From Solirubrobacter deserti (GTDB lineage Bacteria > Actinomycetota > Thermoleophilia > Solirubrobacterales > Solirubrobacteraceae), in assembly GCF_003344625.1 (NCBI RefSeq), contig NZ_QPKJ02000002.1, forward strand, positions 558,001 through 622,000: 64,000 bases of DNA. The letters run 5' to 3'. Position numbers and translations under genes: made by a program. Under the pieces are notes generated by a model, which saw only the letters and a program-made list of their open reading frames with translations, was not told the DNA's origin and did no database searches. Of this stretch, positions 25,008 through 34,042 are shown one piece after another (the stretch's first letter is position 1; each line of letters begins with the position of its first letter).

Positions 25008-25607
25008 TCATGTAATCAGTCCGTGAAACTGCGCGCGCCGGACGGCTTCGGTCCGGTTGTGGGCGTCGAGCTTGCGGTACGCGCTGCTCGCGTGCTGTTT
25101 GACCGTGTTCGGCGACAGCTTCAGGTCGAGCGCGATCTGGTCGTTGGTCTCGCCGCGGGCGATCATGTTCAGCACCTGCTCCTCGCGCGGCGTGAGCCGG
25201 GGGACGTCGCCGGAGAGCTCGGGCGGCGCGAGGCCGAGGCCGAGCCCGGCGAGCCGCACCGCGGCGACGATGTCCTCGATGCCCCAGGCTTTGGAGACGA
25301 AGCCGGAGGCGCGCACCGTCTGGAGCAGGCGCGCGGGCACCGACTGGCGTTCGGTCATCACGACGAGCCGGCTCGCGGGGGAGGCGTGCTGGAGCTCGCC
25401 GAAGTTCCCGCCGTCCGCGGCCAGCGAGCCATCCACGAGGATCACGTGCGGGGAGTAGCGGGCCGCGAGCGCGTTCGCCTGCGGGAGGTCGTTGGCCTGC
25501 AGGCAGCGCTCCACCCACGGCTGCTGGCTCAACACCGTGCGCAGGCCCCACGTGATCAGCTCGTGCGGGTCAACCGCAAGCAGTCGCACGCTCGTTCCCG
25601 ACGTCAC
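25008..25607 (-). CDS. LuxR/NarL-family response regulator
   Basis: 199 residues if started at the GTG at 25607, which has AGAGGAG eight bases upstream and gives the normal start TSGTSVRLLAVDPHEL; an upstream GTG at 25658 would put promoter sequence into the protein. The receiver domain has acidic D13, phospho-acceptor D59 in VILVD, Thr in VVMTER and Lys in FVSK. The C-terminal HTH is LTPREEQVLNMIARGETNDQ to SPNTVKQHASSAYRKL. No histidine kinase is adjacent, so the input is unknown. It reads toward the sugar operon and is divergent from the LacI gene, which suggests a role in carbohydrate control. Confidence 0.85.
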   Translation of the reverse strand: MTSGTSVRLLAVDPHELITWGLRTVLSQQPWVERCLQANDLPQANALAARYSPHVILVDGSLAADGGNFGELQHASPASRLVVMTERQSVPARLLQTVRASGFVSKAWGIEDIVAAVRLAGLGLGLAPPELSGDVPRLTPREEQVLNMIARGETNDQIALDLKLSPNTVKQHASSAYRKLDAHNRTEAVRRAQFHGLIT

Positions 25608-25633
25608 CCGGTTCGTCTCCTCTGCCTCGATGT

Positions 25634-25641
25634 AACCGGTT
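25634..25641. promoter_or_regulatory. AACCGGTT palindrome, candidate LacI-family operator
   Basis: A perfect 8-bp palindrome with the central CG typical of LacI-family operators lies between the divergent response-regulator and LacI genes, at the predicted start site of the former. Autoregulation by the adjacent LacI-type protein is plausible. Confidence 0.45.
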
Positions 25642-25648
25642 TCACGCG

Positions 25649-25677
25649 ACTCCACCACCGCGCACGGAAGTTGTCAA
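25649..25677 (-). promoter_or_regulatory. Promoter of the response-regulator gene
   Basis: On the minus strand a consensus -35 TTGACA (25672-25677) is followed after 17 bases by TGGAGT (25649-25654), a weak -10. Perfect -35 and a poor -10 suggest activator dependence. The predicted start site coincides with the AACCGGTT palindrome. Confidence 0.5.
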
Positions 25678-25689
25678 GCTCCTGTTTCC

Positions 25690-26709
25690 ATGGTTTCTCA
25701 CCGGGGCCGCGGCCCGACCATCCGGGATGTCGCTCGCCGTGCCGGCGTGAGCGCGGCCACGGTCTCGCGCGTGCTCAACGACAGCCCGCTCGTGGTCGAG
25801 CCCACACGTGCGCGCGTGCGCGCGGCCGTGGATGAGCTGGGCTACCGGATGAACGCGACGGCGCGCACCCTGTCGCTGGGCCGCGCGACCGCGGTGGGCG
25901 TCGTGGTGCCGTTCTTCACCACCCATTCCGTGATCGAGCGTCTGCGCGGCGTGGTGGCGCGGCTGTCGGGGTACGGGCAGCGCGGCTACGACCTGCTGCT
26001 GTTCGACGTCGAGGCGCCGGCGCAGCGCGCGGACGCGATGCGCGACCTCGCGGACCGCAACCGCGTCGCGGGCCTGCTGATCGTCTCGCTGCCGATCTTC
26101 GACGCCGAGATCGACGCGTTGCAGCGCGACGAGCTGCCCGCCGTCCTGCTCGACGTGCGTCATCCGCGGCTCCCGCGCGTCGTCGTGGACAACGTCCGCG
26201 GCGGCGAGCTGGCCGCGGAGCATCTGCTCGCGAAGGGGCACAGCCGCATCGGGTTCGTGGGAGATCATCCCACCAACGCCTACGGATTCACGTCCTCGGA
26301 GGATCGACGGCGCGGATTCGGGGCGGCGCTGGAACGCGCCGGAAACCGGCTCGACCCGGCGTTGCAGCGCTTCGGCCTGGCCGACCGTGAGGAGGCGGAG
26401 GTGCTGACCCGCTCGCTGCTCGGGCGGTCCTCGCCGCCGACCGCGATCTTCGCCGCCTCCGACCTGCAGGCGATCGGCGTGCTCAAGGGGTGCGAGGCGA
26501 TGGGCGCGCGGGTACCGGAGGACGTGGCGGTGATCGGCTTCGACGACGTGGACCTGGCGGAGATCGTGGGCCTGACCACGATCCGCCAGCCCTTGCGTGA
26601 GAGCGGCGAGCAGGCGGCGGACCTGCTGATCGCGGCGATCGAGGACGGCGTGGACGATCCGGTCGAGGAGGTCCAGCAGCTGACGGTCGTCGAGCGGCGG
26701 ACCACTTGA
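25690..26709 (+). CDS. LacI-family transcriptional repressor
   Basis: 339 residues. The N-terminal HTH is PTIRDVARRAGVSAATVSRV followed by the hinge-proximal VRAAVDELGYRMNATARTL, unmistakable LacI family. The effector domain is periplasmic-binding-protein-like and ends with the usual VIGFDDVDLAEIVGLTTIRQ segment. It probably senses a sugar and represses the surrounding alpha-glucan and trehalose genes. Its TGA overlaps the TTG start of the downstream hydrolase, so the two are co-translated. Confidence 0.9.
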   Translation: MVSHRGRGPTIRDVARRAGVSAATVSRVLNDSPLVVEPTRARVRAAVDELGYRMNATARTLSLGRATAVGVVVPFFTTHSVIERLRGVVARLSGYGQRGYDLLLFDVEAPAQRADAMRDLADRNRVAGLLIVSLPIFDAEIDALQRDELPAVLLDVRHPRLPRVVVDNVRGGELAAEHLLAKGHSRIGFVGDHPTNAYGFTSSEDRRRGFGAALERAGNRLDPALQRFGLADREEAEVLTRSLLGRSSPPTAIFAASDLQAIGVLKGCEAMGARVPEDVAVIGFDDVDLAEIVGLTTIRQPLRESGEQAADLLIAAIEDGVDDPVEEVQQLTVVERRTT

Positions 26710-27896
26710 GCCTGGACGCGCTGCTCTCGGACGAAGGGTGGCCGTACGCGTCCTCCGGCGCGGGGCGTTTCCACTGCCTGTTCGGGCGCGACTCGCTGAT
26801 CACGGCGCTGCAGGTCCTGCCGGCGCGGCCTGAGGTCGCGCGGGCCGTGCTGGACGCGCTGGCCGCGCGCCAGGGAACGCGGTTCGACCCGCTGACGCTG
26901 GAGGAGCCGGGGAAGATCGGGCACGAGTTCCGCGAAACGCCGCCGCCGTCGTTCGTGGCGGCCGGGTGGCCGCCGGGCGGCCCGTTCGCCTACTACGGCA
27001 CCGCCGACGCGACGTCCTGGTTCCTGGTGCTGTGCGGCGCGCTGGCAGAGTGCTCGGACGCCGCCCGGGCGGCCGCGGGCTGGCTGGCGGGCGCGCTGGC
27101 CGCGGGCGGCGGGCTCGTGCGACATGTGCCGGGCGAGTTCGGGCTCGGCCAGCAGGGGTGGCGCGACACGATCGACGCCGCGGCCGACGACAACGGCGGC
27201 GGCTTCCTGCGCGCGGACGGGACGAACCCGGCGCCGCCCCTGGCCGACATCGACACCCAGGCCGTGACGGTCGCCGCACTGCGCGCCGTGTTCCGGTTGA
27301 CGGGCGATCCGGCGTGGGCGCGTCGCCTGGAGGCGTTGCGCGAGCGCCTCTCGGCCCTGCCGGTGGAGACGATGGCGGTGGAGGCCGGCCCCGCCGCGAA
27401 GCCGGGCGGCGCGTCGCCGGTCTGCGACGCGGGCGGGCCGCCGCCCGCCGCCGGCGAGGTGGTCGTGCCCGGGGCGGGGTCCCACCTCGGATGGTTGTTG
27501 TGGGCGGGCGCGGCCATCGATCCCGGGCCGGTGGCCGAGCGCCTGTGCCAGCCGGACCTCTTCACGGACTTCGGGCTGCGGACGTTGTCTTCGGCCGACC
27601 CGAACTTCCGGCCCGACGCCTACCACCGCGGGTCCGTGTGGCCGTTCGACTCCTGGCTGGGCTGGGGCGGATTGCGCGCTGCCGGCTTTGCGGCCGAGGC
27701 CGAGCGGGTTCGAGTCGGCGTGCTGGCCGCGCTCGACCGGCTTGGGAGCCCGCACGAGCTGTACGCCGTCGATGGCGGCGTCGCCCCGATCGCGAGCTCG
27801 AACGCCGTCCAGGCCTGGACGGTCGGCGCGCGGATCGCCTTCGAGGCGGGCTGGGACGGCATCCTGTCGGATTCCCGCCGCGCGGACGCGGGATGA
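26706..27896 (+). CDS. Amylo-alpha-1,6-glucosidase / debranching-enzyme-like hydrolase
   Basis: 396 residues from a TTG that overlaps the LacI stop (TTGA). The (alpha/alpha)6 barrel features of bacterial glycogen-debranching-type enzymes are visible: FHCLFGRDSLITALQVL near the N-terminus, an acidic segment LADIDTQAVTVAAL in the middle and AYHRGSVWPFDSWLGWGGL near the C-terminus, where the family has YHNGSVWPHD. It is shorter than typical family members (about 650-700) because the N-terminal beta-domain is missing. No signal peptide. With the GH13 enzyme it should degrade imported or stored alpha-glucans to glucose. Exact linkage specificity cannot be read off. Confidence 0.78.
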   Translation: MSLDALLSDEGWPYASSGAGRFHCLFGRDSLITALQVLPARPEVARAVLDALAARQGTRFDPLTLEEPGKIGHEFRETPPPSFVAAGWPPGGPFAYYGTADATSWFLVLCGALAECSDAARAAAGWLAGALAAGGGLVRHVPGEFGLGQQGWRDTIDAAADDNGGGFLRADGTNPAPPLADIDTQAVTVAALRAVFRLTGDPAWARRLEALRERLSALPVETMAVEAGPAAKPGGASPVCDAGGPPPAAGEVVVPGAGSHLGWLLWAGAAIDPGPVAERLCQPDLFTDFGLRTLSSADPNFRPDAYHRGSVWPFDSWLGWGGLRAAGFAAEAERVRVGVLAALDRLGSPHELYAVDGGVAPIASSNAVQAWTVGARIAFEAGWDGILSDSRRADAG

Positions 27897-27936
27897 CCGC
27901 CCTGACCTGAGGGGCGGCGGCCGGGAAGCTCAGGGC

Positions 27937-28482
27937 ATGACCACGCTCACGAACCCGCGCCGCGCGGCCCTGCTCGCAGCGCTCCTGATGACCTTCGCCG
28001 TCCTCGCCCTCGGCCGCACGGCCACGCCGGCCGACGCCGCGACGCCCACATGCTCGAAGCCGGTGGGTCTGACGCTCGCGTCCGGCAGCAAGCTGTTCAT
28101 CCACGACGACGATTCGTCCTTCCTCTACAGCGGTGCGGACGAGGCGACCTTCAACCTGTCCGGCATCGCGGTCAAGCCGCTCGGCTGCGGGACGACGAGG
28201 ACCACGCACTTCGAGCGGTGCGTCGACGAGGTCCGGGTCGAGACCGACATCAAGGTCCAGCGGCCGGCCGTCGCCACGGCCGACCTGATCGTCGACGTCT
28301 ACAGCACGCTCTACGAGGGCGTCACGTGCGCCACCGAGGACAAGGACGGCACCATGCACGCCCGCTACTACGTGAGCCCGGGCGATGACTTCCACGGCTG
28401 GTTCACGACCTACAACGAGGACGAGTTGAGCGGCGACGTGGGGCGCACCGAGCTCCTCATGCGCTCCGACGTGCTGGCCTGA
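27937..28482 (+). CDS. Secreted protein of unknown function
   Basis: 181 residues. The ATG at 27937 gives a good signal peptide (RRAALLAALLMTFAVLALGR, cleavage after ADAA). The mature 140 residues have four or more Cys (TCSKPVG, LGCGTT, ERCVDE, VTCATED) that could form disulphides, and look beta-rich. No family recognised. It lies between the debranching-type gene (40 bases before) and uvrB (33 bases after) with no coupling. Ribosome-binding site is weak. Confidence 0.65.
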   Translation: MTTLTNPRRAALLAALLMTFAVLALGRTATPADAATPTCSKPVGLTLASGSKLFIHDDDSSFLYSGADEATFNLSGIAVKPLGCGTTRTTHFERCVDEVRVETDIKVQRPAVATADLIVDVYSTLYEGVTCATEDKDGTMHARYYVSPGDDFHGWFTTYNEDELSGDVGRTELLMRSDVLA

Positions 28483-28515
28483 GCTGTCCGCAATCCCATC
28501 TATCGTTAGTGGGCC

Positions 28516-30525
28516 ATGCCTCCCTTCAAGCTCGATGCCGTCTACTCACCGACTGCCGATCAGCCGAAGGCGATCGAAGCGCTCGCGCAGGGCATCGAGC
28601 GGGGGGACAGCGGCCTGACGCTGCTCGGTGCCACGGGCACCGGCAAGACGATGACGATGGCCGCGACGATCGAGGCCGTCCAGCGCCCCGCGCTCGTGAT
28701 CGCGCACAACAAGACGCTCGCGGCGCAGCTGTGCAACGAGTTCCGGACGTACTTCCCGACGAACTCGGTCGAGTACTTCGTCTCCTACTACGACTACTAC
28801 CAGCCCGAGGCGTACGTCCCGTCGAAGGACCTGTACATCGAGAAGGACTCGGCGATCAACCAGGAGATCGACCGGCTGCGCCACGCTGCCACGGCGTCGC
28901 TGTTCGCGCGCCGGGACGTGATCATCGTCGCGTCGGTCTCGTGCATCTTCGGCCTCGGCTCGCCGGAGACCTACAACGAGAACTGCCAGGTGATCGTCAA
29001 GGGCGGTGAGGTGCACCGCGACGAGCTGCTGCGCAAGCTCGTGCACCTGCAGTACAACCGCAACGACACGGCGCTGGGTCGCGGCACGTTCCGTGTCCGC
29101 GGGGACACGCTGGAGGTCTTCCCGGCCTACGAGGAGACCGCGTTCCGCGCGCTGCTGTTCGGCGACGAGGTCGAGCGGCTGCAGCACTTCGACCCGCTGA
29201 CGGGCGAGATCATCAAGGACGATCTCGAGCACGTCGCGATCTGGCCGGCCACGCACTACAACGTCAAGGAAGGGACGATGGAGCGGGCCGTGGCCGAGAT
29301 CGGGCACGAGCTCAACGAGCGCTGCAAGGAGCTCGAGGCCGAGGGCAAGCTCCTGGAGTCGCACCGCCTGCGCCAGCGCACGCAGTACGACATGGAGATG
29401 CTCAAGGAGGTCGGGTTCTGCTCGGGCATCGAGAACTACTCCCGCATCCTGGACGGCCGGATGCCGGGCTCACGGCCGTACTGCCTGATCGACTACTTCC
29501 CCTCCGACTTCGTCTGCTTCATCGACGAGTCCCACCAGACCGTGCCGCAGATCGGCGCGATGTACGAGGGCGACCGCTCGCGCAAGTCGACGCTCGTGGA
29601 CTACGGCTTCCGGCTGCCGAGCGCGATGGACAACCGTCCGCAGACCTTCGACGAGTGGCTCTCGATCACGCCGCAGATCGTGTATGTGAGCGCCACGCCC
29701 GGCCCGTACGAGCGTGAGCACTCGCAGACCGTGGTCGAGCAGATCGTCCGCCCGACCGGCATCGTGGACCCGGAGATCGACGTCCGCGAGACCAAGAACC
29801 AGATCGACGACCTGATGGGCGAGGTCCGGCTGCGCGTGGAGCGCAACGAGCGCGTGCTCGTCACCACGCTCACGAAGAAGATGTCCGAGGACCTCACGGA
29901 CTACCTGCTGGAGATGGGCTTTCGCGTGCGCTACCTGCACTCGGAGGTGGACACGCTGGAGCGGATCCAGATCATCCGCCAGCTGCGGCTCGGCGAGTAC
30001 GACGTGCTCGTCGGCGTCAACCTGCTGCGCGAGGGTCTCGATCTGCCCGAGGTGTCGCTGGTCGCGATCCTCGACGCCGACAAGGAGGGCTTCCTCCGCG
30101 GCGAGACGTCGCTCATCCAGACGATCGGCCGCGCCGCCCGCAACGTGGACGGCAAGGTGATCATGTACGCCGACAAGGAGACGGAGGCGATGCGCAAGGC
30201 GCTCGCCGAGACCGACCGTCGCCGCGAGATCCAGCGGGCGTACAACGAGGAGCACGGCATCACGCCGGAGACGATCGTCAAGGGCATCTCGGACATCACG
30301 GAATTCCTGACGTCGGGCGAGTCGAAGGTGCCGAAGAAGCGCCGCCGCAGCCGCGACAAGGCGTCGGAGATGACGGCGTCCGAGCTCGAGCAGATGATGC
30401 GCGAGCTCGAGGAGGAGATGCTCGCGGCCGCCGAGGAGCTGCGCTTCGAGTACGCGGCCAAGCTCCGCGACGAGATCCGCGACCTGCGCCGCGAGCTGGA
30501 CGCTGCGACTGCGTCGGCCGACTAG
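28516..30525 (+). CDS. uvrB: UvrABC excinuclease subunit B
   Basis: 669 residues, normal for UvrB. Walker A is [10 protein letters not shown]; the beta-hairpin used to clamp damaged DNA is [12 protein letters not shown]; helicase motifs include [35 protein letters not shown] and TIGRAARN. The C-terminal UVR motif that contacts UvrC is [20 protein letters not shown]. It loads onto damage with UvrA and prepares incision. A TATCGT hexamer nine bases before the ATG suggests a leaderless mRNA. Unlike uvrA, I see no CGAAC-N4-GTTCG LexA box upstream. A strong hairpin follows the gene. Confidence 0.97.
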   Translation: MPPFKLDAVYSPTADQPKAIEALAQGIERGDSGLTLLGATGTGKTMTMAATIEAVQRPALVIAHNKTLAAQLCNEFRTYFPTNSVEYFVSYYDYYQPEAYVPSKDLYIEKDSAINQEIDRLRHAATASLFARRDVIIVASVSCIFGLGSPETYNENCQVIVKGGEVHRDELLRKLVHLQYNRNDTALGRGTFRVRGDTLEVFPAYEETAFRALLFGDEVERLQHFDPLTGEIIKDDLEHVAIWPATHYNVKEGTMERAVAEIGHELNERCKELEAEGKLLESHRLRQRTQYDMEMLKEVGFCSGIENYSRILDGRMPGSRPYCLIDYFPSDFVCFIDESHQTVPQIGAMYEGDRSRKSTLVDYGFRLPSAMDNRPQTFDEWLSITPQIVYVSATPGPYEREHSQTVVEQIVRPTGIVDPEIDVRETKNQIDDLMGEVRLRVERNERVLVTTLTKKMSEDLTDYLLEMGFRVRYLHSEVDTLERIQIIRQLRLGEYDVLVGVNLLREGLDLPEVSLVAILDADKEGFLRGETSLIQTIGRAARNVDGKVIMYADKETEAMRKALAETDRRREIQRAYNEEHGITPETIVKGISDITEFLTSGESKVPKKRRRSRDKASEMTASELEQMMRELEEEMLAAAEELRFEYAAKLRDEIRDLRRELDAATASAD

Positions 30526-30559
30526 GCCAAAGCTCGCCCTGCGAGCTCGCATCGCTGTT

Positions 30560-30586
30560 GGGTTCTGGCCCAGGGGGCCAGAACCC
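30560..30586. terminator. Perfect 11-bp hairpin after uvrB
   Basis: GGGTTCTGGCC (30560-30570) pairs exactly with 30576-30586 around a five-base loop; a CG palindrome of 18 bases follows at 30584-30601. No U-run. Probably the uvrB terminator, placed just before the next gene's start. Confidence 0.6.
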
Positions 30587-30610
30587 GCCGCGCGCGGCGG
30601 GTTCGGCTGG

Positions 30611-31909
30611 TTGTGGGCCGCCTACGCGGCCTCGATCTTCGGCACGTACCTCGCCTTCGACGCGTTCCCGCTGATCGCGATCCTCGTGCTCGACGCGGGC
30701 CCGGCCGCCGTGTCCGCGCTCGCCGCCGCCGGCCTGGCGGCGGGCGCGCTCGTGGCCATCCCGCTCGGCCCGTGGGTCGAGTTCCGCCGCAAGCGCCCGG
30801 TGATGATCGCGATGGACCTCGTCCGCGCGATCGCGCTGCTCAGCGTCCCGGTCGCCGTCTGGGCCGGGTGGCTCACCTTCGCGCACCTCGTCGTCGTCTC
30901 GGTGATCGTCGCCGCGTGCGGGATCGCGTTCCGCGCCGCGAGCGGCGCCTACCTCAAGTGGCTCGTCCCGCCCGGCGAGCTGCTGCGCGCCAACGCTCGC
31001 TTTGAGTCCACGCTCTGGACCGCGACCGTGCTCGGCCCGCCGCTGGGCGGCGCCGCGATCGGGGTCTTCGGCCCGGCGGTCACCGTGCTCGCCAACGCCG
31101 CGAGCTTCGCGCTGTCGGCGCTGGGCCTCGGCGCGATCCGCGGGGAAGAGCCCGCGCCGGCGGCGGCGGGCGAGGCCCGCGCGGCGACGGGCCGCGAGGT
31201 GCGCCCGCCGGCCGCGGCGGTCACGCCAGGCGCTGCCGCGCTGCCGGCCGCTGCGGCCACGCCCCGCGCCGCCACGTCCGCCCGCGTCGCCGACGTCTTC
31301 GCCGGCTGGCGCTTCATCCTGGCCAGCCCCGACCTGCGGCCGCTGTTCTTCAACACGCTGCTCGTCAACGGGCTGATCATGGCCACGGCGCCGCTGATGG
31401 CCGTGCTCATGCTCGGCGAGCTCGGGTTCTCGCCGCTGGAGTACGCGGTCGCGTTCGGCGTGCCGTGCGTCGGCGGGATCGTCGGCGCGCGGCTCGCGCG
31501 GCGCTGGTCGGGTGACCGGGCGCTGCTGGTGGCCGGCACGCTGCGCGGCTGCTTCGCGCTGCCGCTCGCGTTCGTCGTGCCCGGCGCGCCCGGCCTGCTG
31601 ATCGTCCTCGCGACGCAGTTCGCGCTCCTGGTCGCGATCGGCGTCTTCAGCCCGCTGCTCGCGACCCGGCGGCTGCAGCTCACGCCCGACGACCGGGTCG
31701 CGCGCACGCTGGCGGCGTGGACGGTGTCGGGCAGCCTCACGACCGCGCTCCTCACCGCCGCCTGGGGCGCGCTCGCCGCGGTCGTCGGCCTGCGCGAGGC
31801 GGTCGGCGCCGCCGGCGCGCTGCTGCTGCTCACCCCGTTGCTGCTCGTGCGACCGCGGCGCGCACCCACGCCGTCGCCGGTTCCAGCTCCGCCTCGTCCG
31901 ACCCGTTGA
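30611..31909 (+). CDS. MFS transporter, drug/small-molecule efflux type
   Basis: About 432 residues with 12 helices; the loop 2-3 region reads LGPWVEFRRKRPVMIAMD, an MFS-3-like form (macrolide/enterobactin exporter group). Helix 6 is followed by an unusually long Ala/Pro/Thr-rich cytoplasmic insert (about residues 178-222). The start is uncertain: no ATG or GTG is in frame, the TTG at 30611 lies directly after two palindromes and has no ribosome-binding site, and a start further upstream (CTG at 30539) cannot be excluded. The last 80 bases overlap the convergent AHSA1 gene. Confidence 0.75.
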   Translation: MWAAYAASIFGTYLAFDAFPLIAILVLDAGPAAVSALAAAGLAAGALVAIPLGPWVEFRRKRPVMIAMDLVRAIALLSVPVAVWAGWLTFAHLVVVSVIVAACGIAFRAASGAYLKWLVPPGELLRANARFESTLWTATVLGPPLGGAAIGVFGPAVTVLANAASFALSALGLGAIRGEEPAPAAAGEARAATGREVRPPAAAVTPGAAALPAAAATPRAATSARVADVFAGWRFILASPDLRPLFFNTLLVNGLIMATAPLMAVLMLGELGFSPLEYAVAFGVPCVGGIVGARLARRWSGDRALLVAGTLRGCFALPLAFVVPGAPGLLIVLATQFALLVAIGVFSPLLATRRLQLTPDDRVARTLAAWTVSGSLTTALLTAAWGALAAVVGLREAVGAAGALLLLTPLLLVRPRRAPTPSPVPAPPRPTR

Positions 31910-32525
31910 CCGCGACGACCAGCCGCGCGCCGTGGCCGGTGCCGTCACCGAGCTTGACGAGCACGTTCGGCACGTCGAGCGACCCCGCGCGCAGGCGATC
32001 CCACGCGACGGCGGCCGGAACGACCAGCTGGCGCTCGATCCGCACGCTCCAGCCCGCGTCGCCGCGGATCACGACCGGGTCCTCGAGCCCGAAGGCGCGG
32101 ACGAGCTCCTCATGACGCGCCTCGAAACGCTCCGGCTCCGGCAGCGGCGCCCCCGCCAGCACGAGGCCCAGCACCTGCAGGCAGTGCTCCCACCCGCTGG
32201 CGAAGCTGGCCGCGCCCGCGCGGTCGTCGAACGAATGCGTGAGCACGAACACCGTGCCGGCGCCGTCCTCGCGCAGCGAGAACTCGAGCTGGTCGCCGCC
32301 CCAGGTGAACACGAGCCGGCGCGGGGGCTCCATCGTCAACACTTGCCCCGTGCTGTCACCGAAGTCGGCCACGTCGCCCGCGAACCGGACGGGGGCGGGA
32401 AACCACGCGGCCAGGCCCTCCGGCGACGTCACCGCCCGCCACACGGCTTCGATCGGATGGTCGTAGCGGCGCTCGACCCGCACCGCGGGCCGGGCGCCGT
32501 CTCGCAGGAACACGGGATCGCTCAT
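31830..32525 (-). CDS. SRPBCC/AHSA1-family protein
   Basis: 231 residues. The N-terminal 140 residues are an AHSA1-type START-fold domain (HPIEAVWRAVTSPEGLAAWF, LVFTWGG, TVFVLTHSF, GWEHCLQVL). The second part, from about residue 155, reads SVRIERQLVVPAAVAWDRL and looks like the beginning of a second, truncated SRPBCC-like unit. Its start overlaps the stop of the ArsR gene (ATGA). ArsR-AHSA1 pairs are common in actinobacteria; the hydrophobic-cavity protein's ligand is usually unknown. The 3' end overlaps the MFS gene by 80 bases. Confidence 0.8.
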   Translation of the reverse strand: MSDPVFLRDGARPAVRVERRYDHPIEAVWRAVTSPEGLAAWFPAPVRFAGDVADFGDSTGQVLTMEPPRRLVFTWGGDQLEFSLREDGAGTVFVLTHSFDDRAGAASFASGWEHCLQVLGLVLAGAPLPEPERFEARHEELVRAFGLEDPVVIRGDAGWSVRIERQLVVPAAVAWDRLRAGSLDVPNVLVKLGDGTGHGARLVVAVNGSDEAELEPATAWVRAAVARAATG

Positions 32526-32836
32526 CGGGAAGCCTCCTCGTCATCCAAGTACCGGCCGAGCCGGTCGAGCCGGTCCTCCCACATCCAGCGGTAGGGCTCC
32601 AGCCACTGCGCCACCTCCACGAACGGCTCGGGACGCAGCTCGTACCAGCGCCGCTGCGCGTCCGGCCGCACGCTCACGAACCCGGCGTCCTTGAGCACCC
32701 GCAGGTGCTTGGACGTGATCGGCTGGCTCAACCCGAGCGCGTCGGACAGCTCGCTCACCGAGCTCGGGCCGCTCCGCAGCCGCTCGAGGATCTCGCGCCG
32801 GGCGGGCAGGGACAGCACCTCGAAGGTCGTCAACAT
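32522..32836 (-). CDS. ArsR-family transcriptional regulator
   Basis: 104 residues: winged helix with SSVSELSDALGLSQPITSKH-LRVLKDAGFV and the wing DAQRRWYELR. No cysteine metal site of classic ArsR is present, so it senses something other than a soft metal; such non-metal ArsR proteins usually pair with AHSA1 genes as here. The -10-like TATACT (32846-32851 on the minus strand) ends nine bases before the ATG, indicating a leaderless transcript, and the AT-rich repeat there is a likely autoregulatory operator. Confidence 0.9.
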   Translation of the reverse strand: MLTTFEVLSLPARREILERLRSGPSSVSELSDALGLSQPITSKHLRVLKDAGFVSVRPDAQRRWYELRPEPFVEVAQWLEPYRWMWEDRLDRLGRYLDDEEASR

Positions 32837-32860
32837 ACCTTTGAAAGTATATACCTTCTA
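32837..32860. promoter_or_regulatory. Divergent promoter/operator: AAGGTAT repeats around GTATATAC
   Basis: A conspicuously AT-rich island in otherwise GC-rich DNA. On the minus strand AAGGTAT occurs twice, 16 bases apart, and the palindrome GTATATAC (32847-32854) lies between. It holds the ArsR -10 (TATACT) and a possible -10 for the plus-strand methyltransferase (TATATA). A likely ArsR binding site controlling both directions. Confidence 0.55.
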
Positions 32861-32867
32861 CGTGCAT

Positions 32868-33644
32868 ATGAACGAGGTCTGCGACGCTTCGCCACCGATG
32901 TACCGGCTCACCTTCCGCGGCGACGAGGACCTGCTGGACGCCGTCCTGCCGCTGCTCCCCGGCGGCGTGCGCGAGGACGAGGACGCGCTCGTGGCCTACT
33001 CCGGCGCGCCGTTCTCCGACGCCGTGCTCGCGCTCACCGGCGGCGCCGTGGACGAGGTTCCGGCCGATTGGAAGCAGCGCAAGATGAGCGCGGGCGTCGT
33101 GATCGGCGGCGTGGTCGGCATCCGCTCGCCGTTCGACCGCGAGTCCGGCGCGCCGATCGAGGTCGTGGTGGAGCGGCGCGGGAGCGCCTTCGGCTCCGGC
33201 TCGCACCCGACGACCCAGATGTGCGTGGCGCTGCTGCTCGAGCTCGAGCCGGGCGGGAGCGTCGCCGACCTCGGCTGCGGCGTCGGCACGCTCGCGATCG
33301 TGGCCGCGAAACTGGGCTGGGCGCCGGTCGTCGGCGTCGACCGGGTGCCGGTGGCGATCGAGGTCGCGCGTGAGAACGTCGAACGCAACGGGGTGGACGT
33401 CGACGTCGCCGTGTCCGACCTGGCCGTCGACGACATCCCGCTCGCGAACGTGCTGCTGGTGAACGCGCCGCCGCCCGTGCACGAGCGCGTGGCCGCCGCC
33501 GTCGACGACCGCGTCCGCCACGTGATCGTGTCCGGCATCGTGGCCGAGGAGATGGAGGACGTCGTCCGGCGCTACACGGGCTTCAAGATCGCCAAGGCGC
33601 TGGGAACGGAGGACGAGTGGATCGCGCTGCGGCTGAGCTGCTGA
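32868..33644 (+). CDS. PrmA-like class I SAM-dependent methyltransferase
   Basis: 258 residues from ATG 32868 (an ATG at 32898 is also possible). The segment AFGSGSHPTTQMCVALLLEL, motif I VADLGCGVGTLAIVAAKLG and motif II VVGVDRVPVAIEVARENVER follow the ribosomal protein L11 methyltransferase pattern (AFGTGxHPTT). The catalytic-loop segment reads VNAPPPVHERV rather than the usual N-I-x-x-x-x-L, and the N-terminal L11-recognition domain is shorter than in E. coli PrmA (293 residues). It may therefore methylate a different protein. The next gene starts within its 3' end. Confidence 0.75.
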   Translation: MNEVCDASPPMYRLTFRGDEDLLDAVLPLLPGGVREDEDALVAYSGAPFSDAVLALTGGAVDEVPADWKQRKMSAGVVIGGVVGIRSPFDRESGAPIEVVVERRGSAFGSGSHPTTQMCVALLLELEPGGSVADLGCGVGTLAIVAAKLGWAPVVGVDRVPVAIEVARENVERNGVDVDVAVSDLAVDDIPLANVLLVNAPPPVHERVAAAVDDRVRHVIVSGIVAEEMEDVVRRYTGFKIAKALGTEDEWIALRLSC

Positions 33645-34042
33645 GCGCGGACCGCGCCGTGAGCGAGGGCGCCGCGCTCGGTCAGCTGGCGTGCGCGCTG
33701 CCGGACGGCGGGCTGCTGATCACGGCCTCGCGGCTGGTCGAGTTCGGCGCGCGGGCGGCGATCCTGCTCGCCCCGGGCCTGTTCCGCCTGGACCTGACGC
33801 CGCAGGAGGAGACGCTCGGCCTCTATCCGCGGATCCTCGGCCCGTGGGAAGTCGACTGGCGCGCAGCGGAGGAGTCGTGGGACGGCTACCGCGACGCTTC
33901 CGGCCCGGCGCCGATCGAGCTGCACGGGACGTTCGGCGATCAGTACACCGCGTGGATCCACGTGCTCTCGTTCACGGAGCGGGACGCCTTGGCCACGCAC
34001 TTCGTGGCCAAGGCGGAGATCCGCGTCGTTACGGAGCGGTAG
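33617..34042 (+). CDS. Hypothetical protein, coupled to PrmA-like gene
   Basis: 141 residues from a GTG preceded by GGAGG four bases away, overlapping the methyltransferase gene by 28 bases. It is a soluble, mixed alpha/beta protein with an aromatic-rich centre (LYPRILGPWEVDWRAAEESW, then DGYRDA) and no Cys. No family recognised; conservation of the coupling in relatives would support a joint function. The 3' end overlaps the convergent rhamnosidase by 14 bases. Confidence 0.6.
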   Translation: MDRAAAELLSADRAVSEGAALGQLACALPDGGLLITASRLVEFGARAAILLAPGLFRLDLTPQEETLGLYPRILGPWEVDWRAAEESWDGYRDASGPAPIELHGTFGDQYTAWIHVLSFTERDALATHFVAKAEIRVVTER

